Positions 58,818 through 64,000 of a stretch of DNA of 64,000 bases are shown piece by piece. Every line of letters begins with the position of its first letter. The first letter of the stretch is position 1. Source of the stretch: Cheiracanthium punctorium (taxonomy: Eukaryota; Arthropoda; Arachnida; Araneae; Cheiracanthiidae); the NCBI GenBank assembly GCA_038373885.1, contig JAWZYV010013157.1, forward strand, positions 81,220-145,219. Reading direction: 5' to 3'. Made by a program: the position numbers and the translations under genes. The notes beneath the pieces are model-generated. The model ran no database searches, was not told the DNA's origin, and saw nothing but the letters and a program-made list of their open reading frames with translations.

Positions 58818-60146
58818 TAGCTGAAGTACCCGTCCTCGACGGGTTAGTGAATGAAAATTTCCAAAAAGCAAGAACTTTCGTCAGCATTGTAGGAGTACAC
58901 AGAATGGATGTAGTATGTTGCCAAAGTAATGAAAGCGAAGTTATAATTGTCATGTATGGTTAAAATATTACAGGTTAGAGAGTAACTAAGTAATATCATT
59001 TCATTCGCTTTAGCCGTAATTATGTGATGCGCGAACGAATATTTACGCATATTGAAATAATTTTCGCAAAATCTCAAAATTTAATCAACATTTTTGAAAA
59101 ATTTGAAGCCTAGAATTTAAGTTGAGTGACAACCTATCATGTCACCAAAATTTGTTTCATTCCCTGCAGTCTTTATTTCGTGATGCTGGAACACATTTTC
59201 AGCATTTTAAAACGATTTTCGAAAAATCTCAAAATGAAAGCAAAATATTTTTTAAAATTCAACGCCTATAAATTAAGATTAGCAACTACCTATCATATCA
59301 CTCAATTTCGTATCATTCCTATTAGTCGTTATTACGTGATGTTTGAAGAAATATAAACGTATTTTGAGAGAATTTTCACAAAATCTCAAAATCTAATAAA
59401 AATGTTTAAAAAATTGGACTCCAATAGTTTATGTTGAGCAACCATCTATCGTGTGACTAAATTTCATATCATTCGCTTTAGTCGTTATTACGTAATACGG
59501 GAACAAAGATTCACTCACTTTTAAACGATTTTCACAAAATCTCGAAATCTGATGGATTTTATTAATTTAGACCGCTTATAGTTTGAGGTGAGTGACCACC
59601 TATCATTTCACCAAATATCATTTTTTCACCTTTGCAGTTATTACGTGATGTGCGAACACAAATTTACGCAGTTTGAAATGATTTTCGCAAAATTTCAAAA
59701 TCTAATCAAGATTTTTTTTTTTAAATTCGACGCCTATGTTTTAAGTTGAGTGACCACCTATCATGACACCCAATTTCTTATCATTCGCTTCAGTCGTTTT
59801 TGCGTGATGCTTGAACACAAATTTACGCAGTTTGAAACGATTTTCGCAAAATCTCGCAAAATTTTCGCAAAATCTCAAAATCCAATCAAGATTTTTTGAA
59901 AATTCGACGCCTATGTTTTAAGTTGAGTGACCACCTATGATGACACCAAATTTCATATCATTCGCTTCAGTCGTTTTTACGTGATGCTTAAACAAAAAAA
60001 GCGTCACGGACAGAATGACAGAACGACAGAACCACAAACTTTTTTTTGAGTTTTGCATTGGATTCCCGGGTGCTTGAAACGGATAGAAATCGCAAAATTT
60101 TTGAATTCCAAGAAATGTACAGACAAAAGTCTAATTTTATTTATAT
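58815..60146 (+). mobile_element. ACTAG-type element with ~157-bp internal array
   Basis: Starts ACTAGCTGAAGTACCCGTCC with TCGACGGG (a 5-bp hairpin CCCGT/ACGGG). Six units repeat AGTTGAGTGACCACCTATCA, TCATTCGCTTCAGTCGTTTT, ACGTGATG and CGATTTTCGCAAAATCTCAA at about 59,126, 59,285, 59,440, 59,590, 59,748 and 59,928. The end has CACGGACAGAATGACAGAAC and TTTATTTATATAGATAGATA. The unit sequence is unrelated to the 147-bp array. No coding region. Confidence 0.85.
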
Positions 60147-61581
60147 AGATAGATAAAGAAGCGAAAAAATGCATACATACATTTATTAAAAATCAATGTA
60201 CCATAATTAATTCTTGGGGGGGGGGATAACCGAAATTAAAGGCTCTTTTAGAGACACAGTGTCATGTGGCGCAAATTGAATTTCACTTAATGCTGAAAAC
60301 AGGTGATAACTTATGTTGATATCTTCCAATGCTCTACATAAAGTGTCTAAACTGTTCAGCAAATCTACTCTTGTGGCACGTACCAGGTTCGGATGCATAT
60401 CCATGTATAATCATCATCAAGTGAGTCATTGATAATTATTGTTATTAAATTTCGTTAAGTTTATTAGCAATTGTGTTCATTGAATACCGTCACACCTCCA
60501 CAAGGATATAAGAGTCATCTTTTACTGTCTTTCACCCCAAAAGCTAATTATGACGAAATTTTAACCTAATCACGCTGATTATCTGACCGGATAAAGATGC
60601 ACTTTGTACTGAGGTAAGCGGCGAAAAACCAGTGCAATTTGGCCATTTCGTTGTGATCATGTTGATTTTTAACGGAATAAGTGGCTCACCGGATAAACCA
60701 CCGACTGAAATAAGCGACGACCACTCTACTATTAAACTTAACGCATCATAATAATTTATTTATGTATTATTTACAGTAAAAAAAACACCTTGATAAACTG
60801 CACAGAGTTTCATTTTATCTCCACCCCCGCCCCATTACAAATTATTAGGGTACTATAAATTTATTGGAGGGGCTTGGGCTTCGCGGGTACAGCCCCTTCA
60901 ATAAATTTTATACTCGCATATAACTTTTGCCTAAGTGGACAGTCCGTAAACAATAGAAAATAACCAGGACAAATCTAAGTAATTATCTTAAACTTCAGTA
61001 GCAGTATTTCTAATATGCATCTGCGCATTATGACTACGTTGGGAAATACATGCACGGATACATAAACAAACAGAGAGCGGTCGCAACGTCTACGGGCGTG
61101 TCCGTATTTTTTTTATGTATGCCGTTGCTTAGAGGACGAAAAAGATTCTAGACAGAGATTATTGAAACAGAAAATATGTAAATCTGACCTCAAATGGTAG
61201 TTATTTCACGACATAAGATTCTTGGATGAAAACAACAGCACACGGGACTTCTTAGAGCAAACCGCCGAGATGAGTTGTTTCCACGAAAAAGTGCACAAAC
61301 TGATTTAAAAACAAAAGATTCGGTGCGACAGTTGCGTATCATTACCAGGTAACGAATGATGCGTCAAAATGACGCAATTCTTCACTACTTGACATACGGA
61401 TACTAGTACCCGAGTTGGCTTATTCCGGCTGTGTTTGTTTCTAGTGAAACGCGACTGTCCTACCTGTGTAACTACCGTAGAATACGGTGAAAGCACGCCC
61501 CCCCTCTAATAAAGGCCCCCATCTGCTTTCTCGTTCATTTCGTTTCCTCTTAAAATACCAAAAAAAAAAAAAGGTCCCCTT
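60147..61581. other. Unassigned stretch with one strong hairpin
   Basis: A G-run lies at about 60,216-60,225. The hairpin at 60,854-60,912 is listed separately. A 60-65-codon minus frame at 60,207-60,404 and another at 61,305-61,496 have no recognisable product. Confidence 0.4.
60854..60912. repeat. 21-bp inverted repeat
   Basis: TATAAATTTATTGGAGGGGCT (60,854-60,874, given here only as a position guide) pairs with 60,891-60,912, which starts AGCCCCTTCAATAAATTT, with one mismatch and one extra base. The loop is about 16 bp and GC-rich (TGGGCTTCGCGGGTAC). Confidence 0.85.
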
Positions 61582-61852
61582 AAGGTGGATTCACACTGGC
61601 CGGAGACTTGCAGCGGCTAAGCATACGGTCATGGGTTGGATTCCCACTCATACCCTCATTGTAAAAATTGCCTTTCTCTGTGTTAGTGAAATCTTTCATT
61701 GTGAAATAATAGATGACACTCAAGAAATCGACGACAGCGAATATTCATACGACAGCGAAGTGTGACGTCAGAACTATTTTCTCTGATTTGCTTTAGCGAG
61801 TGACGTCATCGCGGGGTCTTGCGGCGCGGAACAGTCAGTATGAATCCAGCTT
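61582..61852. mobile_element. TIR MITE of 271 bp with 5-bp duplication
   Basis: Ends AAGGTGGATTCACACTGGCC and the complement of GTCAGTATGAATCCAGCTT match well. The flanks CCCTT (61,577-61,581 and 61,853-61,857) are identical. A tRNA-like word GGGTTGGATTCCC lies inside. Superfamily not assigned, because 5 bp is unusual and boundaries could shift by a base or two. Confidence 0.75.
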
Positions 61853-61857
61853 CCCTT

Positions 61858-62059
61858 GAAGATCGAGGGGGCTGTAGGACGGTATATTTTCCGATTTTTA
61901 TCGTTTATCCGCCCCCACAGGTCGCTAATATTATCGTGCTGCAGTGCAAAATCTAAATATTAATGAAAATAATGAATTTAGAAGCCGGCTTTAAGAGCCT
62001 TCACAAGGCATCTCAGCCGGATTAAATATTCTAAAACGCAGCTTTATCAGTGTTAGTAA
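61858..62059. other. Unassigned stretch
   Basis: Nothing recognised. Confidence 0.4.
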
Positions 62060-62350
62060 ATTAAAGAGAGCTTCCGAGGTACATCCTCAGTAATCCCATT
62101 CAGATACATTTACACGGTAGGAACTCATAAATACGATGTGTCACTACAAAAGAACATTAAAAATAATAATTTGAGTTCACTTATTAAAACTGGGTATTCG
62201 TTAAATCTTACCTTACAGAAACAGTATTTTATGGCATTTGTTATACTAAACTTAGGCTTGGCCTTTTATAACGTATCAATGAAGCAAAACTAGTTTTACA
62301 GGCAAATTGGTTATTTAATCCATTAGTCATGTATAACCGTATGCCAACTA
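62060..62350. repeat. Dispersed repeat, second copy of 55,020-55,745
   Basis: Shares CATCCTCAGTAATCCCATTC, CATAAATACGATGTGTCAC and AACTAGTTTTACAGGCAAA with the first copy, in the same orientation. A third, weaker copy may lie at about 63,435-63,490, where TGTCACTAGAAGTGACA forms a small hairpin. Confidence 0.7.
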
Positions 62351-63032
62351 AAGTCCTTTGTCACCGTCTTAATTTCAGAATGACTAACGCTATATACATA
62401 AAAGTGGTGTAAAGGTATAGTACTATAGTAACCATGTACTACTGAATGGAAGGGACTGCAGCGCCACCAGGTGGTAAACTGCGGAGTTAACGTTCGTATA
62501 TCGAGATCGGTGAACAAGATAAAGAAAAAAAAAGTGATTTCCTACGTTTTTGAGCATTTTCGATTTCGAACGAATAGATACATTATGGAAATTAATGTGA
62601 AGAATATAACGGTTAAAGTACGCGTTCCGTGATTTCCTATACTGTAGCATCATGAAACTTGAACGGAAGAGGAATTCATTATCTCGGACAGAACACTACA
62701 CTGCAATGTGGCACAGTTGTATGATTTGTGATTCTCAATCAAAATGACCTCCATTCGAAAGGATTTCTCTCATAAGAATGCTAACATCGACGTTTTCCAC
62801 CAGGTGGTGCCACTGGGGGTAACATCCAGTAACACATGGCTATTTTACTGTATCCAAACACCACTTTTATGAATATAGCAGCAGCTGTTACGAAGTTCAG
62901 AGATTGACAAGCGAATTAAGTGGGTATACTGTATGTTAATGTGTGCGGACATAGTTTATTTTTTAACAAAGGTTTTCCAATATAATATAATTTGTGAAAG
63001 TATAATACCTAATATTTGAATATATACATAGA

Positions 63033-63035
<3 letters not shown>
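62351..63035. other. Unassigned stretch with CACCAGGTGG words
   Basis: GACTGCAGCGCCACCAGGTGG at about 62,455 resembles the 147-bp array word but continues differently. CCACCAGGTGGTGCCAC at about 62,797 is palindromic in part. No gene. Confidence 0.4.
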
Positions 63036-63071
<36 letters not shown>

Positions 63072-63078
63072 TTTATGC

Positions 63079-63116
<38 letters not shown>
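63036..63116. repeat. Compound (CA)n and (TA)n microsatellite
   Basis: A CA run (63,037-63,068) is followed by TATTTTATGCG and a TA run (63,078-63,115). The frames over it are artefacts. Confidence 0.95.
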
Positions 63117-63118
<2 letters not shown>

Positions 63119-64000
63119 GCTGTCAATTATCTTAAAAGGAAAAGAAAAGAAATTCTCCTTTTTAACCAAAATAATATTTATTAGACAAGATACTTACATT
63201 GCAAGTAATCCAAGAGAAAAAAACAAGTTTTTATTCTCATTTTTCATTGAAAATCCAAGCAATACTTTATCACATCGTGACAGTGTTACATGTATTCAAA
63301 ATATTAATATAATGAATGAATTCACAAATTCAGTTTGAATGCTTCCCCAAACAACATGGTCCTGGGAAATATTTTAAATCTCTTCTAAACCTGGTTTACT
63401 AAATTAAACAGACTTCAAACTAGTTCTTAGTGCTCCAATACAAATGCATTTAGAGGGTGGCTGATGAATATGATATGTCACTAGAAGTGACAGTTATGTG
63501 CAGAATTGGACGTCCGGGGAAGGGAAAAGTAACCCGAATCATACTGATATGCGTGTTTGTCAAGTATGATAGACAATATGTAGTTAGCTGCTATAGTATT
63601 TCAGATGACCTTTATATGTGAATTTCATGTTTGATCAAGCATGCTGTAGGAATTTTTAAATGACGTTTTTGAGAAAATGTGCGACGTTCCAAATAAAAAC
63701 AAATATAGGATTGCGCATTTTAAAGCAATATTCCTTTCTTTGTCATTGAATTTGAATTGCTTTCTTTGTAAATTTCTAATAATGTCAAAGTATTGGATAA
63801 GCAAATCAAAATTATAGACATTCTAGAATTATTTTATTTTTACAGGAATTAATTTGATAGCAACTTTGAAATCTCGAGCACGTTATCTGTATTAGAATAA
63901 AATTTGAGTATAGTCTTAGAAGATCTCTGTAGTTAGAAATAACAAAAAGACGGATCAATAGGGAAAAATACTATTTCTTAACTGCAGGATAGTTAAAGAC
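63117..64000. other. AT-rich end of window
   Basis: Apart from the possible third copy of the 55,020 repeat near 63,435-63,490, nothing is recognised. Confidence 0.4.

Overview
The window looks like nuclear DNA from a repeat-rich, AT-biased metazoan. An arthropod, perhaps a chelicerate, is my best guess but is weakly held. The clues are tRNA-derived SINEs with (AAC)n tails, several hAT-type MITEs with 8-bp target duplications, PIF/Harbinger-, piggyBac- and TA-target-type elements, long microsatellites and very few long open frames. I found no intact protein-coding gene, no functional tRNA or rRNA gene and no CRISPR. Almost every open reading frame of 60-130 codons lies in repeat DNA or looks like chance.

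Layout. 1-17,255 is one decayed satellite with unit spacing of roughly 76 and 97 bp alternating (mean near 85). It carries an ancient ~6.2-kb internal duplication and a later ~2.25-kb one. It is studded with datable insertions: SINEs at 41, 1512, 5892, 6355 and 16499; hAT MITEs at 7768 and 9960; a piggyBac-like MITE at 12908; a TIR element at 13319; a Harbinger-like MITE at 14966. 17,256-30,780 is a graveyard of DNA elements: a Penelope-like inverted pair, a GC-rich dispersed repeat, a long palindrome, a 2.35-kb TA-target element with a hAT nested inside, a 255-bp MITE, and a tRNA-like SINE head with a near-perfect hairpin. 30,780-32,420 is an AT-rich ~265-bp satellite. 32,640-35,720 is a second satellite with an ~807-bp higher-order repeat. 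36,480-46,970 holds AT-rich DNA with dispersed repeats, a hairpin cluster, a 5S-like SINE and an AGCAATGC/T-tract minisatellite. 46,970-49,960 is an (ACACAT..GCAT) minisatellite split by a foldback-like element. 50,000-64,000 holds another hAT MITE and a head-to-tail cluster of elements that start ACTAG plus a CCCGT/ACGGG hairpin, two of them containing ~147-bp or ~157-bp internal arrays. It ends with microsatellites.

Main points. Both large satellites, when translated on the plus strand, give fragments spaced like C2H2 zinc fingers and their linkers, so they may be relics of zinc-finger gene arrays turned into satellite. The two GC-rich repeats at 18.26 and 46.65 kb are inverted homologs. 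One of them looks exactly like a spliced exon, which is a trap for gene finders. The nested insertions allow relative dating of the satellite duplications. All alignments here were made by eye, so repeat boundaries are approximate unless a target duplication fixes them.
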